A program made the translations under genes and the position numbers. A DNA stretch of 64,000 nucleotides, taken from NCBI RefSeq assembly GCF_003594875.1, contig NZ_QZEY01000007.1, positions 1 to 64,000 of the forward strand, in the 5' to 3' direction. Below are positions 45,743 to 55,982 of the stretch, piece after piece; the stretch's first letter is position 1; each line of letters opens with the position of its first letter. Below the pieces are notes generated by a model. That model worked only from the letters and a program-made list of their open reading frames with translations, made no database searches and was not told the origin of the DNA. The stretch is from Bailinhaonella thermotolerans. Its GTDB lineage: Bacteria > Actinomycetota > Actinomycetes > Streptosporangiales > Streptosporangiaceae.

Positions 45743-46027
45743 TCAGAGCGCGGACACGACTTGGATCATGACCAAGACCACAATGAACAGCACTGTGAAG
45801 CTCAGGTCAAAGGCCACCGTACCCAACCGTAGCGGCGGAATGAAACGGCGGAGGAACTTCAGCGGAGGATCGGTCACGGTGTACGTGGCCTCGGCCAACA
45901 CCAGGACGCCACCCCGAGGACGCCAGGCGCGCGCGAACGCCTGGACGGTTTCGAAGATCATCCTTCCGATCAGCAGCAGAAGGTACATGTAGAGGAGGAA
46001 GACCAGGATCTGTACTACAACGCCCAC
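45743..46027 (-). CDS. YggT family membrane protein
   Basis: A 94-residue protein with two hydrophobic ends (VVVQILVFLLYMYLLLLIGR and FDLSFTVLFIVVLVMIQVVS) and the central YggT signature VTDPPLKFLRRFIPPLRLG. YggT proteins sit beside sepF and divIVA across Actinobacteria and Firmicutes and are linked to division or osmotic tolerance. GTG start at 46027 with a weak GGCGGGG upstream. Confidence 0.92.
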   Translation of the reverse strand: MGVVVQILVFLLYMYLLLLIGRMIFETVQAFARAWRPRGGVLVLAEATYTVTDPPLKFLRRFIPPLRLGTVAFDLSFTVLFIVVLVMIQVVSAL

Positions 46028-46093
46028 GGTCGTGCCCCGCCTCCGATGCCCTGCCGCCGCCCCTGTGGCTGGTCGCTGCTCATAGATGGAACT

Positions 46094-46600
46094 CTAGCTC
46101 TGATTGAAGAAGCCGCGTTCCGCGATACGGGCTTTGTCCTCGGCGGTCACCTCGACATTGGCTGGGGACAACAGGAACACCTTGTTGGTAACACGTTCAA
46201 TGCTGCCATGTAGGCCAAAGACAAGACCTGCCGCGAAATCCACGAGCCTCTTCGCGTCGCTGTCCACCATCTCGGTGAGGTTCATGATCACCGGGGTGCC
46301 CTCGCGGAAATGCTCGCCGATGGTCCGCGCCTCGTTGTAGGTGCGCGGGTGCAGCGTGGTGATACGCGCGAGATCGGTCGTACGCCGCTCCAGGGTCGCC
46401 GTGGCCCGCCGCTCGACGGGCATGACGGTTTCGGGGGACTCCTCGTGCACCTCGGGCACGCGCACGACGTCGTCGCCGAGCCGCCGCGACTCGTCGTACT
46501 TCTCGTAGTCGTCGTACTCGTCGTATTCGTCGAACTTGTCGTAGCGGTCGTCCTCCACGAGACCGAGATAGACCGCCATCTTGCGCATCGCGCCTGGCAT
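46094..46600 (-). CDS. sepF: Cell division protein SepF
   Basis: A 168-residue FtsZ-binding membrane anchor. The N-terminal amphipathic helix lies in [13 protein letters not shown]; an acidic Asp/Tyr-rich linker follows ([16 protein letters not shown]), then the globular domain with [60 protein letters not shown] and [14 protein letters not shown] lies eight nucleotides before the ATG at 46600. In organisms without FtsA, SepF tethers the Z-ring; no ftsA is seen in this cluster. Confidence 0.95.
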   Translation of the reverse strand: MPGAMRKMAVYLGLVEDDRYDKFDEYDEYDDYEKYDESRRLGDDVVRVPEVHEESPETVMPVERRATATLERRTTDLARITTLHPRTYNEARTIGEHFREGTPVIMNLTEMVDSDAKRLVDFAAGLVFGLHGSIERVTNKVFLLSPANVEVTAEDKARIAERGFFNQS

Positions 46601-46698
46601 CGTGCTCGTCCTCCGTCGTCTGTCTCAGCCTGAACCTGGGCGGCCCAGCGGACACCACTACTTGGATACGAAGCCTCCAAGGTCCCCTTGGACGGACA

Positions 46699-47403
46699 TT
46701 ACCTGACGAACGGCTTGCGACGGCCGAGCAACGCCGTACCGATTCTCAGGTGTGTCGCGCCGTGGGCCACGGCCTCTTCCAGGTCCCCGCTCATCCCCGC
46801 CGAAATGACCCGCGCGCCCGGGTGCTCCTCCCGTACGGCCCGCGCCACCTCGGCCAGCCGCCCGAACGCCTTGCCCGGGTCGCCGCCGAGGGGGGCCACC
46901 GCCATCACCCCGCCCAGGGCCAGGCCCTCGGCGCGCGCGATCGCGCCGGCCAGCCGGAGGGCGTCCTCAGGGCGCACGCCACCGCGGTCCGGGTCGTCGT
47001 CGAGCGCGACCTGGACCAGGCAGCGCAGCTCACGTCCCCCGTGACGCCCCGCCGACACCGCGGCCCTGCTCAGGGCCCCGACCAGCCGTTCCCGGTCCAC
47101 AGAGTGCACCACATCGGCGTAGGAAGCCACTGAACGCGCCTTGTTGCTCTGTAACTGGCCCACGAAATGCCAGGTGAGCGGGAGATCGGCGCACTCGGCG
47201 GCCTTCGGCGCGGCCTCCTGGTCGCGGTTCTCCCCCACGTCGGTCACGCCGAGCCCGGCGAGGAGCCGTACGTCGGACGCGGGATAGGTCTTGGTCACGG
47301 CGATCACCGTGACCTCCTCGCGGGCTCGCCCGGCCGCCGCGCAGGCGGCGGCGACGCGGTCTTCCAGGGCGGCGAGGTTGCGGGATAACTCGTCTCTTCT
47401 CAC
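46699..47403 (-). CDS. YggS family PLP homeostasis protein
   Basis: A 234-residue PLP-binding protein (fold type III barrel, COG0325). The PLP Lys is in VTVIAVTKTYPASDVRLL; GENRDQEA, LTWHFVGQLQSNKARSV and SAGMSGDLEEAV are family motifs. The start is taken as the GTG at 47403, overlapping the pgeF stop (GTGA). It buffers free PLP and is routinely found between ftsZ and sepF. Confidence 0.93.
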   Translation of the reverse strand: MRRDELSRNLAALEDRVAAACAAAGRAREEVTVIAVTKTYPASDVRLLAGLGVTDVGENRDQEAAPKAAECADLPLTWHFVGQLQSNKARSVASYADVVHSVDRERLVGALSRAAVSAGRHGGRELRCLVQVALDDDPDRGGVRPEDALRLAGAIARAEGLALGGVMAVAPLGGDPGKAFGRLAEVARAVREEHPGARVISAGMSGDLEEAVAHGATHLRIGTALLGRRKPFVR

Positions 47404-48113
47404 TTTTCCAGCCACACGTATCCGGCGAACCGCCCGGTGAGGCGGTCGCGCCGGTGGGAGTACAACTCGGGTGACTCCATCGTGCAGCGTGCGTCGTGAG
47501 AGATCTCACCCACCCCCGCCTTGGCGAGCTGCTCGGCGACCCCGGCCCGGATGTCCAGGCCCGGCGTCCCCGCGCGGGTGGTGGCCCAGGCGGCGGGCAC
47601 GGCCCGCGCGACGTCCTCGCGCATCTCGGCGGAGACCTCGTAGCAGTCTCCGCAGGCGCAGGGACCGATCACGGCGATCATCCGCTCGGGGCGGGCCCCG
47701 GCGCGGACCATCTCCTCGACCAGCGCGGGCGCCACCCCGGCGGCCATGCCGACGCGCCCGGCGTGGGCGGCACCGACCACCCGGGCCACGGGGTCGGCGG
47801 CGAGCACGGGCGCGCAGTCGGCGGCCAGGCTGCCCAGCGCCAGGCCGGGCTCGGTGGTCACCACCGCGTCCACCTCGCCGGGGCTCGCCGTGCCGTCCAC
47901 GCGGACCGCGTCGGCGCTGTGGATCTGGCGCATCCACACGACCCGCGCGGGGTCCAGGCCGTGCGAGGCGGCCGCCCTGCGCCGGTTCTCCAGCACGGCC
48001 TCCGGGTCGTCGCCGACCGATCCGCCGAGGTTCAGGCTGTCGTACGGCGGCGCGCTGACCCCGCCGTGCCGGTCCGTGAAGAACGCGCCGACCCCCGGTC
48101 CCAGGTAGACCAC
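47400..48113 (-). CDS. pgeF: PgeF/YfiH family peptidoglycan editing factor
   Basis: A 237-residue multicopper-oxidase-like (DUF152) protein, now linked to removal of misincorporated residues from peptidoglycan precursors. The Cys/His metal site is visible in GSLAADCAPVLAADP, VVGAAHAGRVGMAAGV and PCACGDCYEVS, with QIHSADAV near the front. It begins with FFTDRHGGVSAPPYDSLNLG. GTG at 48113, seven bases after the ftsZ stop; the stop overlaps the yggS start. Confidence 0.92.
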   Translation of the reverse strand: MVYLGPGVGAFFTDRHGGVSAPPYDSLNLGGSVGDDPEAVLENRRRAAASHGLDPARVVWMRQIHSADAVRVDGTASPGEVDAVVTTEPGLALGSLAADCAPVLAADPVARVVGAAHAGRVGMAAGVAPALVEEMVRAGARPERMIAVIGPCACGDCYEVSAEMREDVARAVPAAWATTRAGTPGLDIRAGVAEQLAKAGVGEISHDARCTMESPELYSHRRDRLTGRFAGYVWLEK

Positions 48114-48120
48114 CCGCGGC

Positions 48121-49644
48121 CTACTTGAGGAAGTCGGGGACGTCGAGGTCGTCGTCCTCCTCGAACACGACCGGGCGGCGGCGCGCGGGCTCGGCCGGGA
48201 CGCGGCTGCCGCCGAGGGGCGACTCGCCGGTGGCCGGGCGCGGCACCGAGGCGTGCGCCGTGTGCGTGGTGTGGGCGGGCTGCGTCTCGGCGGGCTTGGC
48301 CTCGGCGGGCTCCGGCTCGGGCGCGGGCGTGGTCTTCAGCTCCGGCTCGGCCTCGGGCTCGGGCTCGGCGACCGGCGACGGCGCGGCGGCGAGGTTGCCG
48401 GTGACCGGCAGGCCCGGGCCGCCGTGGGCGGACGGGCCTGACGGGCCTGACGGGCCGGACGCCTGCGGCGAGGACGGCTGCGGCAGCGGCGACACCGAGG
48501 ACACCGGCGCGGCGGGCTGCGGCGCGGCCCGGAACGGGCCCGCCTGCCCGGTGGCGGGCTGGGCGGGCTCGTGGCGGACCGGCTCGGGCTTGTTCACCGG
48601 GGCCGAGACGGACGGCGCGGGCGGAGCGGCGGCCGCGCGCGGGGCCGGCGCCGAGGGGCGGGTCTCGCGCAGCGGCGGCATCACGGTCTTGACCGGGGCC
48701 ACGTCGTCGAAGCCGGCCGCGATCACCGTGACGCGCACCTCGTCGCCGAGGGCGTCGTCGATGACCGCGCCGAAGATGATGTTGGCGTCGGGCGCGGCGG
48801 CGTTGGACACGAGCTGGGCGGCCTCGTTGATCTCGAACAGGCCCAGGTCGGACCCGCCGGAGATCGACAGCAGCACGCCGTGGGCGCCGTCGATGCTGGC
48901 CTCCAGCAGCGGGCTGGAGATCGCCATCTCGGCCGCGGCCACGGAGCGGTCGTCGCCGCGGGCCGAGCCGATGCCCATGAGTGCCGAGCCCGCCCCGGAC
49001 ATGACCGACTTCACGTCGGCGAAGTCCAGGTTGATCAGGCCCGGCGTGGTGATCAGGTCGGTGATGCCCTGGACACCGGACAGGAGGACCTGGTCGGCCG
49101 CCTTGAACGCGTCGAGCACGCTGACCTGGCGGTCGCTGATCGACAGCAGGCGGTCGTTCGGGATGACGATGAGGGTGTCCACCTCGTCGCGCAGTGTCTC
49201 TATGCCGGCCTCGGCCTGCATCGCGCGGCGCTTGCCCTCGAAGCTGAAGGGGCGCGTCACGACGCCGATGGTCAGCGCGCCGAGGCTGCGGGCGATGCTG
49301 GCCACGACGGGCGCGCCGCCGGTGCCGGTGCCGCCGCCCTCCCCGGCGGTGACGAAGACCATGTCGGCGCCCTTGAGCACCTCTTCGATCTCCTCCCGGT
49401 GGTCCTCGGCCGCCTTGCGGCCGACCTCCGGGTTCGCGCCCGCCCCGAGCCCGCGCGTGAGCTCCCGGCCGACGTCGAGCTTGACGTCGGCATCGCTCAT
49501 GAGCAGCGCCTGGGCGTCCGTGTTTATCGCGATGAACTCGACGCCCTTGAGGCCCTCCTCGATCATCCGGTTGACGGCGTTGACTCCGCCGCCGCCGATG
49601 CCGACGACCTTGATGACCGCGAGGTAATTCTGCGGTGCTGCCAC
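48121..49644 (-). CDS. ftsZ: Cell division GTPase FtsZ with long linker
   Basis: A 507-residue tubulin homologue that forms the division ring. The GTPase domain has [19 protein letters not shown], the tubulin signature [15 protein letters not shown] (about residue 105) and the T7 loop [11 protein letters not shown]. From about residue 320 a Pro/Ala/Glu-rich disordered linker of about 175 residues leads to the C-terminal tip [11 protein letters not shown], which binds SepF and FtsW. This linker is clearly longer than in the about 400-residue Streptomyces FtsZ. GTG at 49644 with GGAAAGG about ten nucleotides upstream. Confidence 0.96.
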   Translation of the reverse strand: MAAPQNYLAVIKVVGIGGGGVNAVNRMIEEGLKGVEFIAINTDAQALLMSDADVKLDVGRELTRGLGAGANPEVGRKAAEDHREEIEEVLKGADMVFVTAGEGGGTGTGGAPVVASIARSLGALTIGVVTRPFSFEGKRRAMQAEAGIETLRDEVDTLIVIPNDRLLSISDRQVSVLDAFKAADQVLLSGVQGITDLITTPGLINLDFADVKSVMSGAGSALMGIGSARGDDRSVAAAEMAISSPLLEASIDGAHGVLLSISGGSDLGLFEINEAAQLVSNAAAPDANIIFGAVIDDALGDEVRVTVIAAGFDDVAPVKTVMPPLRETRPSAPAPRAAAAPPAPSVSAPVNKPEPVRHEPAQPATGQAGPFRAAPQPAAPVSSVSPLPQPSSPQASGPSGPSGPSAHGGPGLPVTGNLAAAPSPVAEPEPEAEPELKTTPAPEPEPAEAKPAETQPAHTTHTAHASVPRPATGESPLGGSRVPAEPARRRPVVFEEDDDLDVPDFLK

Positions 49645-49987
49645 GACGAGGGGCCTTTCCGCTAGCTAACTATCAATACGTACAAGGTGCGGTTCACCGG
49701 GCGGTGGGCCGCACCCCGAAGGTCTTTGGTCCGTCTGATTCTCAACTCTCACCCTCAAGTTGAGATTTAGAGTTATGTCAACCTGAGGATTGATACGGAC
49801 AGTAGGGTTGCCGCCTCCCCAGGGTCAACTAACCACGCACGAACCGCCCCGGCGTGTCGCGGACTGCCCTCTTTGCGGACTCACCCGAAACCCCCGTCGC
49901 CAGGTGCCGAATCGCCGTCTCCACGCGGCTCCCGCCGCCCTCGGGCCCGGCGGGGACCCGCGGGGCGCTCCATGCCGGCCCGGTGGT
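49645..49987 (-). promoter_or_regulatory. ftsZ upstream region with palindromes
   Basis: A 343-bp gap between ftsQ and ftsZ, less G+C-rich than its surroundings. An inverted repeat TCTCAACT/AGTTGAGA (49740-49747 and 49758-49765) is nested with AACTCT/AGAGTT. TTGACA on the minus strand (49781-49776) lies just upstream and could be a -35 box. These mark a likely ftsZ promoter and operator zone about 100-140 bp before the start. The part next to ftsQ (49800-49987) shows nothing clear. Confidence 0.5.
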
Positions 49988-50653
49988 TCACCGTACCGAC
50001 ACGACCTCGGGAGCGCTGACGTCGAACGTGCGGCCCCGGTGACCCAGGAGCCGCGACAGGATGCGCAACTTCTCCTCCGCGCGCTCGGCGCCGCCCCAGA
50101 CCACGGCCCTGCCGTCCCTGAGGACCAGCCTGACGCCCTCTGGAGACGGTACCTGGATCTCGTCCACCCGCGCACTGAAATCCCTTGGCAGAGAGGCGAT
50201 GACGGCCAGCCCGGTCCTGGTCTCGGCGCTCTCCGGGGAGAGCCGCGGCACCACGAGCGCGGGGAACGGCGGGCGCACCTGGCGGACCTCCAGGACCACG
50301 CCGAACCGGTCCACCAGCCCGTACCGGTCGCTGATGCGCGTGGTCAGGACCGGGGTCCGCTCGCGTACGGCGATGCGCACGGTGCCCGGCCAGCGCCGCT
50401 CGACGCCGACCTCCTCCACGCGCCGGATCCCGGCCACCCTCCGGCCGATCTCGGCGGTGTCGAGCCAGACCATCGGGGTGCCCGTGGCCACCCCGGAGGC
50501 GCGCACGACCTCCTCGCGCGCCAGCCGGTCCAGCCCGCTCACCTCCACGGCGCGCACGGCGAGCAGGTCCGAGAAGCACACCGCCCACACGATCGCCCCG
50601 GCGGGCACGAGCACGGCCAGGATCCCGAGCGCCCACTTCAGCCGCCGCCCCAC
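49988..50653 (-). CDS. ftsQ: Cell division protein FtsQ
   Basis: A 221-residue bitopic protein. One membrane helix (WALGILAVLVPAGAIVWAVC, about residues 7-26), then the POTRA domain (LLAVRAVEVSGLDRLAREEV, GTPMVWLDTAEIGRRVAGI) and the beta domain (VGVERRWPGTVRIAVRERTP). It bridges FtsL-type proteins and the ring. In related organisms its gene lies directly before ftsZ, as here. The start is at 50653. Confidence 0.92.
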   Translation of the reverse strand: MGRRLKWALGILAVLVPAGAIVWAVCFSDLLAVRAVEVSGLDRLAREEVVRASGVATGTPMVWLDTAEIGRRVAGIRRVEEVGVERRWPGTVRIAVRERTPVLTTRISDRYGLVDRFGVVLEVRQVRPPFPALVVPRLSPESAETRTGLAVIASLPRDFSARVDEIQVPSPEGVRLVLRDGRAVVWGGAERAEEKLRILSRLLGHRGRTFDVSAPEVVSVR

Positions 50654-50778
50654 GCCCGCCTCCCCTCACCGTCCGCCCCCGCCGCCGGTCGCCCGCTCTC
50701 CGCCCGCGCCGGGGCGGGCCGGAGCCGCGCGACCGGCGCGCGGGGGGTTCGTCGTCCACGAAACCGCATCCGGGCGAG

Positions 50779-52167
50779 TCAGCGGGCGAGCGCCTCGACG
50801 ATCAGCGGGCCGAGGTCGGTGACGTCGCCCGCGCCCATGGTGAGGACGATGTCGCCCTCCCGCGCCAGCCCGGCGACCGTCTCCGGCACCCGCGCGCGGT
50901 CCGGGACGTAGGTCACCCGGTCGTGCGGGACCTTCTCGGCCACCAGCGCGCCGCTGACGCCCGGCTCGGGGTCCTCGCGCGCGCCGTACACGTCCAGCAC
51001 CACGGCCTCGTCGGCCAACCCCAGGGCGGCCCCGAACTCCTCGGCGAAGAACCGCGTGCGGCTGTACAGGTGCGGCTGGAAGACCGCGACCACCCGCCCG
51101 GCGTCCCCCACCACGTCGCGGGCGGCCCGCAGGTCCGCCGACAGCTCCGTGGGGTGGTGGGCGTAGCTGTCGTAGACCGACACGCCCGCGGCCGAGCCCT
51201 TGGCCTCGAACCGCCGCTTGGCGCCCGTGAACGCCGCCAGGCCGTCCCTGATGCCCTCGAACGGGAAGCCCAGCTCCACGGCCACGGCGACCACGGCGGT
51301 GGCGTTGACGGCGTTGTGGCGGCCGGGGACGGTGAGCGAGAAGTCGCCCAGCCCCTCGATCGCCGCCGACACCCCGAACCCGCGCGGCGCGACGCCGGTC
51401 ACGCGGTAGTCGGCGCCGGGGCTCTCGCCGTACGTCCTGACCGTGAGGCCGCGCGCGCGGCCGACGTCGGCCAGCGCGGCCGAGCCCGGGTCGTCGGCGC
51501 AGACCACCAGCAGGGAGCCGACCCGCTCGACGAACCGCTCGAAGCTCGCCACCACGGCCGACACGTCGCCGTAGTTGTCCAGGTGGTCGGCCTCGACGTT
51601 GGTCACCACCGCGGCCTCGGGGGCGAGCATGAGGAACGAGCCGTCGCTCTCGTCGGCCTCGGCCACGAACACGTCGCCCGCGCCCTCGTCGGCCCCGAGC
51701 CCGGTCGTCACGAGCTGGCCGCCCACGACGTAGGACGGGTCGGCCCCGCACTTCTGGAGCGCCACGGTGAGCATCGAGGTCGTGGTGGTCTTGCCGTGCG
51801 TGCCGGCGATCGCCACGCCGCGCCGTCCGGCCATGACCGAGGCGAGCGCGGCGGCCCGGGGCAGCACCCGCAGGCCGCGCCGCAGGGCCTCGCCCAGCTC
51901 GGGGTTGGAGTCGCGGATCGCAGTGGAGACCACGACCGTGTCGGCGTCGCCGACGTGGGAGGCGGCGTGCCCGACGTGGGTGACCGCGCCGAGGGAACGC
52001 AGCTCGGCCAGGACGGCGGACTCGCGGGCGTCGCTGCCCGAGACGAAGACGCCGCGTTTGAGCAGGATGCGCGCGATGCCGGACATGCCCGCGCCGCCGA
52101 TGCCGACGAAGTGCACCCGGCCGAGTTCCTCGGCGGGCACCGGGCCCACCAGCTTGACCAGGCTCAT
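50779..52167 (-). CDS. murC: UDP-N-acetylmuramate--L-alanine ligase
   Basis: A 462-residue Mur ligase. It starts with the Rossmann part HFVGIGGAGMSGIARILLKR; the ATP loop is AIAGTHGKTTTTSML, followed by EADESDGSFL, TNVEADHLDNYGD and VYDSYAHHPTELSADL. It adds L-Ala to UDP-MurNAc. The ATG is at 52167, 43 bp after murG. No murB is present beside it, so UDP-MurNAc formation must be encoded elsewhere. Confidence 0.95.
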   Translation of the reverse strand: MSLVKLVGPVPAEELGRVHFVGIGGAGMSGIARILLKRGVFVSGSDARESAVLAELRSLGAVTHVGHAASHVGDADTVVVSTAIRDSNPELGEALRRGLRVLPRAAALASVMAGRRGVAIAGTHGKTTTTSMLTVALQKCGADPSYVVGGQLVTTGLGADEGAGDVFVAEADESDGSFLMLAPEAAVVTNVEADHLDNYGDVSAVVASFERFVERVGSLLVVCADDPGSAALADVGRARGLTVRTYGESPGADYRVTGVAPRGFGVSAAIEGLGDFSLTVPGRHNAVNATAVVAVAVELGFPFEGIRDGLAAFTGAKRRFEAKGSAAGVSVYDSYAHHPTELSADLRAARDVVGDAGRVVAVFQPHLYSRTRFFAEEFGAALGLADEAVVLDVYGAREDPEPGVSGALVAEKVPHDRVTYVPDRARVPETVAGLAREGDIVLTMGAGDVTDLGPLIVEALAR

Positions 52168-52210
52168 CGGTGGTTCACCACTCCTCGTGTGCTCATGGGG
52201 AGCGACCGGC

Positions 52211-53308
52211 TCATCCGCCGGCCCGGCCCGCCCGGACGATCTCGATGACGCGCCGGGCGAGCGCCACGTCGGCGTCGCGGCGGCTCATGCGCGCGGCGGC
52301 GTCGGACATGGCGGCCACCCGCTCCAGGTCGGCCAGCACCGGCACCAGCTCGTCGCGGACCCAGTCGGGCGTCAGGTCGGCGTCGTCGACCATCAGCCCC
52401 GCGCCCGCCTGCACGATCGGCATGGCGTTGAGCTTCTGCTCGCCGTTGCCGTGGGGCAGCGGGACGTAGGCCGCGGGCAGCCCGACGGCGGTCAGCTCCG
52501 CGCAGGTCATGGCCCCGGCGCGGCACACCGCGAAGTCGGCTGCGGCGTAGGCCAGGTCCATGCGGTCGATGTAGGGCAGCGTGACGTACTGCGGGCCGCG
52601 GCCGGTCGGCAGCGGCTCCTCGACGGTGTTCTTGGGGCCGACGACGTGCAGCACCTGCACCCCGGCCTGGCGGAGGTACGGCGCGGCGCCCAGCAGCGCG
52701 CGGTTGAGCGAGCGGGCGCCCTGGGAGCCGCCGAACACCAGCAGCGTGGGCCGGTCGGTGTCGAGCCCGAAGTAGGCGCGGGCCTTGTCGCCCATGGAGA
52801 GCCGGTCGATCCCGGCGATCTCGCGGCGCAGCGGGATGCCGATGTACTCGGCGTGGGGCAGCACGGCGTCGGGGTGGCCGGTGAACACGTGGTCGGTCAG
52901 CCGGGCGCCGAGGCGGTTGGCCAGGCCCGGCCGGGGGTTGGCCTCGTGGACGACCAGCGGCACGTGACGGCGGCGCGCGCCCAGGTAGGCGGGGGTGGCG
53001 ACGTATCCGCCGAAGCCGACCAGGACGTCGGCCTCCACGCGGTCGAGCACCCCGGCGGCGGCGTTGATCGCGCCGGCGAGGCGCCCGGGCACGGCGAGCA
53101 GCCGCGGGGTGATCGCGCGGGGCAGGGGGACGGCGGGGATCAGCGCGAGCTCGTAGCCGCGGGCGGGCACCAGGCGGGTCTCGAGCCCGCGCTCGGTGCC
53201 GAGGCAGGTGATGCCGATCCCGGGGTCCTCCCGGCGCAGCGCGTCGGCCAAAGCCAGCGCGGGTTCGATGTGTCCAGCCGTCCCGCCGCCGGCGAGGACA
53301 ACCCTCAT
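52211..53308 (-). CDS. murG: MurG glycosyltransferase
   Basis: A 365-residue GT28 enzyme that transfers GlcNAc to lipid I to make lipid II on the inner membrane face. Motifs are [19 protein letters not shown] (donor loop 1), [41 protein letters not shown] and [25 protein letters not shown] (in pieces). The ATG at 53308 overlaps the ftsW stop (ATGA). Confidence 0.95.
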   Translation of the reverse strand: MRVVLAGGGTAGHIEPALALADALRREDPGIGITCLGTERGLETRLVPARGYELALIPAVPLPRAITPRLLAVPGRLAGAINAAAGVLDRVEADVLVGFGGYVATPAYLGARRRHVPLVVHEANPRPGLANRLGARLTDHVFTGHPDAVLPHAEYIGIPLRREIAGIDRLSMGDKARAYFGLDTDRPTLLVFGGSQGARSLNRALLGAAPYLRQAGVQVLHVVGPKNTVEEPLPTGRGPQYVTLPYIDRMDLAYAAADFAVCRAGAMTCAELTAVGLPAAYVPLPHGNGEQKLNAMPIVQAGAGLMVDDADLTPDWVRDELVPVLADLERVAAMSDAAARMSRRDADVALARRVIEIVRAGRAGG

Positions 53309-54582
53309 TTGGGGCTCCCTGTTCTCTGGTTACTCGGTTTCTGCTTTCCCAGGCCCAGCCAGCTTAGAGCCCGCAGCACCGGTCCGGGTGCACGAGCGGC
53401 AAGAGCCTCCTGGGCCCCGGGCTCGCGTTTGGCGAAGGAGAGCAGCATGCCGAGGGCGGCCAGGGTGGGGAGCAGGGCGCTCCCGCCGTACGACACGAGC
53501 GGGAGCGGGATGCCGGTGACGGGGAAGACGCCGATGACCGCGCCGATGTTGACGATGGCCTGCCCGGCGATCCACGCGGTCGCGGCGGCGGCGGCCAGCC
53601 GCATGAACGGGTCGTTGACGCGCTTGGCGACGCGCAGGCCGGTGTACCCGAGCAGGCCGAACAGCCCGACGACGATGAGCGTGCCCATCAGGCCCAGCTC
53701 CTCGCCGATGATCGAGAAGATGAAGTCGCTCTCGGCGTGCGGCAGGTAGTTCCACTTGGCGCGGCTGGCGCCCAGGCCGGTCCCGAACCAGCCGCCGGAG
53801 CCGAGCGCGGTCAGGCCCTGGACGAGCTGGTATCCCTCGTCCGTGGCGACCGCCCAGGGGTCCCAGAAGCCGGTGAGCCGGTCCATGCGGTACGGCTCGA
53901 CGACGATCATCGTGGCGGCGGCCAGGGCGAGCACGCCGAGGATGCCGGCGAAGATCCGGATCGGCGCGCCGACGACCCACAGCAGCGACAGGAAGATCAG
54001 CATGAGCACGAGCGTGGTGCCCAGGTCGCGGCCGAGCATGACCAGCACGGCCAGCAGCCCGGCGCCGGGCATGAGCGGGATCAGCAGGTGCCGCCACTCC
54101 CCCAGCAGGCCGAGCTGCTTCTTGCGGGCCAGCAGGTCGGCCCCCCACAGCACCAGGCCGAGCTTGGCGGGCTCGGAGGGCTGCACGTAGATGGGCCCGA
54201 GGTCGATCCAGCGGGTCGCGCCGAGCGCGGTCGTGCCGACCCCGGGGATCAGCACGAGCACCAGCGCGAAGATCGCCAGCGCGATCACCGGGTAGGCCAC
54301 CATGCGGAAGACCCGGACCGGCAGGCGCGAGCAGATCCACATCAGCGGCACGCCGAGCGCCGCCGAGAACGCCTGCTTGGTGAACATGGCGAACGGCGAC
54401 TGCGCCCGCTCCATCGACGGGATGCTGGAGGCCGACAGCACCATCATCAGCCCCAGCCCGAGCAGCAGCGCGCTGCACCCGACGATGAGGTAGTACGACG
54501 TCAGCGGCCGGTTCATCAGCTCGCGGAGGGTCGCGACCTGCTCCCGCCAGCCGGGCCTGCCGCCGCGCGCCACCGCGCTCAT
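53305..54582 (-). CDS. ftsW: Lipid II polymerase FtsW
   Basis: A 425-residue SEDS glycosyltransferase with about ten membrane helices. Landmarks are [23 protein letters not shown] (in pieces; family signature near residue 145), [60 protein letters not shown] with the conserved Glu, and [20 protein letters not shown]. The start is the ATG at 54582, which overlaps the murD stop (ATGA); an apparent 120-residue upstream extension runs inside murD and is not coding. It pairs with FtsI at the septum. Confidence 0.95.
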   Translation of the reverse strand: MSAVARGGRPGWREQVATLRELMNRPLTSYYLIVGCSALLLGLGLMMVLSASSIPSMERAQSPFAMFTKQAFSAALGVPLMWICSRLPVRVFRMVAYPVIALAIFALVLVLIPGVGTTALGATRWIDLGPIYVQPSEPAKLGLVLWGADLLARKKQLGLLGEWRHLLIPLMPGAGLLAVLVMLGRDLGTTLVLMLIFLSLLWVVGAPIRIFAGILGVLALAAATMIVVEPYRMDRLTGFWDPWAVATDEGYQLVQGLTALGSGGWFGTGLGASRAKWNYLPHAESDFIFSIIGEELGLMGTLIVVGLFGLLGYTGLRVAKRVNDPFMRLAAAAATAWIAGQAIVNIGAVIGVFPVTGIPLPLVSYGGSALLPTLAALGMLLSFAKREPGAQEALAARAPGPVLRALSWLGLGKQKPSNQRTGSPK

Positions 54583-55982
54583 GCGGTCTCCGCGGCGCCC
54601 GTCTCCCCGCCCGCCGGCGCCGGCCCTTCCTGGAGTCTCCGCACGGCCCCGGCGAAGGCGTCCCCGCGCGCGCCGTACCCGGGGAACATGTCCATCGACG
54701 CCGCGGCGGGCGCGAGAAGGACGGTGTCCCCGGGGGAGGCGAGCCGGGCGGCCTCGATCACGACACGATCCATCGCCCCAGTGTGGGTCTCCGCGACCTC
54801 GATCACGGGGACATTCGGGGCGTGTCTCTCCAGAGCCTCGCGAATCCGCTCCCGGTCGGCCCCGAGGAGCACCGCGCCGCGCAGCCGGGGCGCGGCGTCG
54901 CGGACGAGGCCGTCCACGTCCGCGCCCTTGAGCAGTCCCCCGGCCACCCACACGACCGAGGGGTACGCGGCCAGCGAGGCCGCCGCCGCGTGCGGGTTGG
55001 TGGCCTTGGAGTCGTTGACGTACGCCACCTCGGCGACCTCGGCGACGTGGGCGACGCGGTGCGGGTCGGGCGTGAAGGCGCGCAGGCCCTCGCGCACGGC
55101 CTCGGGCGGCACGCCGAAGGCGCGGGCCAGGGCGGCGGCGGCCAGGGCGTTGGCGACGTTGTGCGGCGCGAACGGGCGCACGTCCGACAGGCTCGCCAGC
55201 TCCTCGGCGGTGCTGACCGGGTCGGGCGTGAACGCGCGGTCCACGAGCAGGTCCTCCACGACCCCGACCTGGCCGGGCGCGGGCACCCGCAGCGTGAACC
55301 CGACCGCCCCGGCGTACGGCGCGGCCAGCTCGGCCACCTGCGGGTCGTCGGCGTTGTAGACGACCGTCCCGGCGCGCTCGTAGACGCGGGCCTTGGCGGC
55401 GGCGTACGCCTCCGGGGAACCGTGCCAGTCCAGGTGGTCGGGCGCGAGGTTGAGGATCGCGGCGGCGCGGGGCGCGAGACTGGCGGACCAGTGGAGCTGG
55501 AAGCTGGACAGCTCGACGGCGAGGACGTCGTGGGGCTTGCGCACCGCGTCGACGATCGGGGTGCCCACGTTGCCGACGGCGACGGCGTCGTGCCCGGCGG
55601 CGGTGAGCATGGCGGTGAGCATGCGCACGGTGGTGGTCTTGCCGTTGGTGCCGGTCAGGGCCAGCCAGGGGGCGGCGCCGGGACCGCGCAGCCGCCAGGC
55701 CAGCTCCACCTCGCCGATGACCTCCACGCCCCGGTCCCGCGCCTCGCGCAGCAGCGGGGTGTCCGGCCGCCAGCCGGGGGAGGTGACGACCAGGTCCGTG
55801 TCGTCCGGCAGCCCGGTGGCGTGCTCCACGCCCAGCTCGCGGGCCCGCTCGGCGGCGTCGGCCCGGTCGTCGAAGGCGCGGACGACCGCCCCCCGCTCGG
55901 CGAGCAGGCGGGCGGCGGCCGTGCCGGAGACGCCGAGGCCGGCCACGAGCACGCGGCGGCCGGCCAGTGGGTCGTGCGTCAC
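54579..55982 (-). CDS. murD: UDP-MurNAc-L-Ala--D-Glu ligase
   Basis: A 467-residue Mur ligase. N-terminal Rossmann part [23 protein letters not shown] loop [19 protein letters not shown], then [30 protein letters not shown] and [14 protein letters not shown]. The start is the GTG at 55982 within the end of mraY (GTGA overlap). The length fits MurD once the spurious upstream extension is removed. Confidence 0.94.
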   Translation of the reverse strand: MTHDPLAGRRVLVAGLGVSGTAAARLLAERGAVVRAFDDRADAAERARELGVEHATGLPDDTDLVVTSPGWRPDTPLLREARDRGVEVIGEVELAWRLRGPGAAPWLALTGTNGKTTTVRMLTAMLTAAGHDAVAVGNVGTPIVDAVRKPHDVLAVELSSFQLHWSASLAPRAAAILNLAPDHLDWHGSPEAYAAAKARVYERAGTVVYNADDPQVAELAAPYAGAVGFTLRVPAPGQVGVVEDLLVDRAFTPDPVSTAEELASLSDVRPFAPHNVANALAAAALARAFGVPPEAVREGLRAFTPDPHRVAHVAEVAEVAYVNDSKATNPHAAAASLAAYPSVVWVAGGLLKGADVDGLVRDAAPRLRGAVLLGADRERIREALERHAPNVPVIEVAETHTGAMDRVVIEAARLASPGDTVLLAPAAASMDMFPGYGARGDAFAGAVRRLQEGPAPAGGETGAAETA

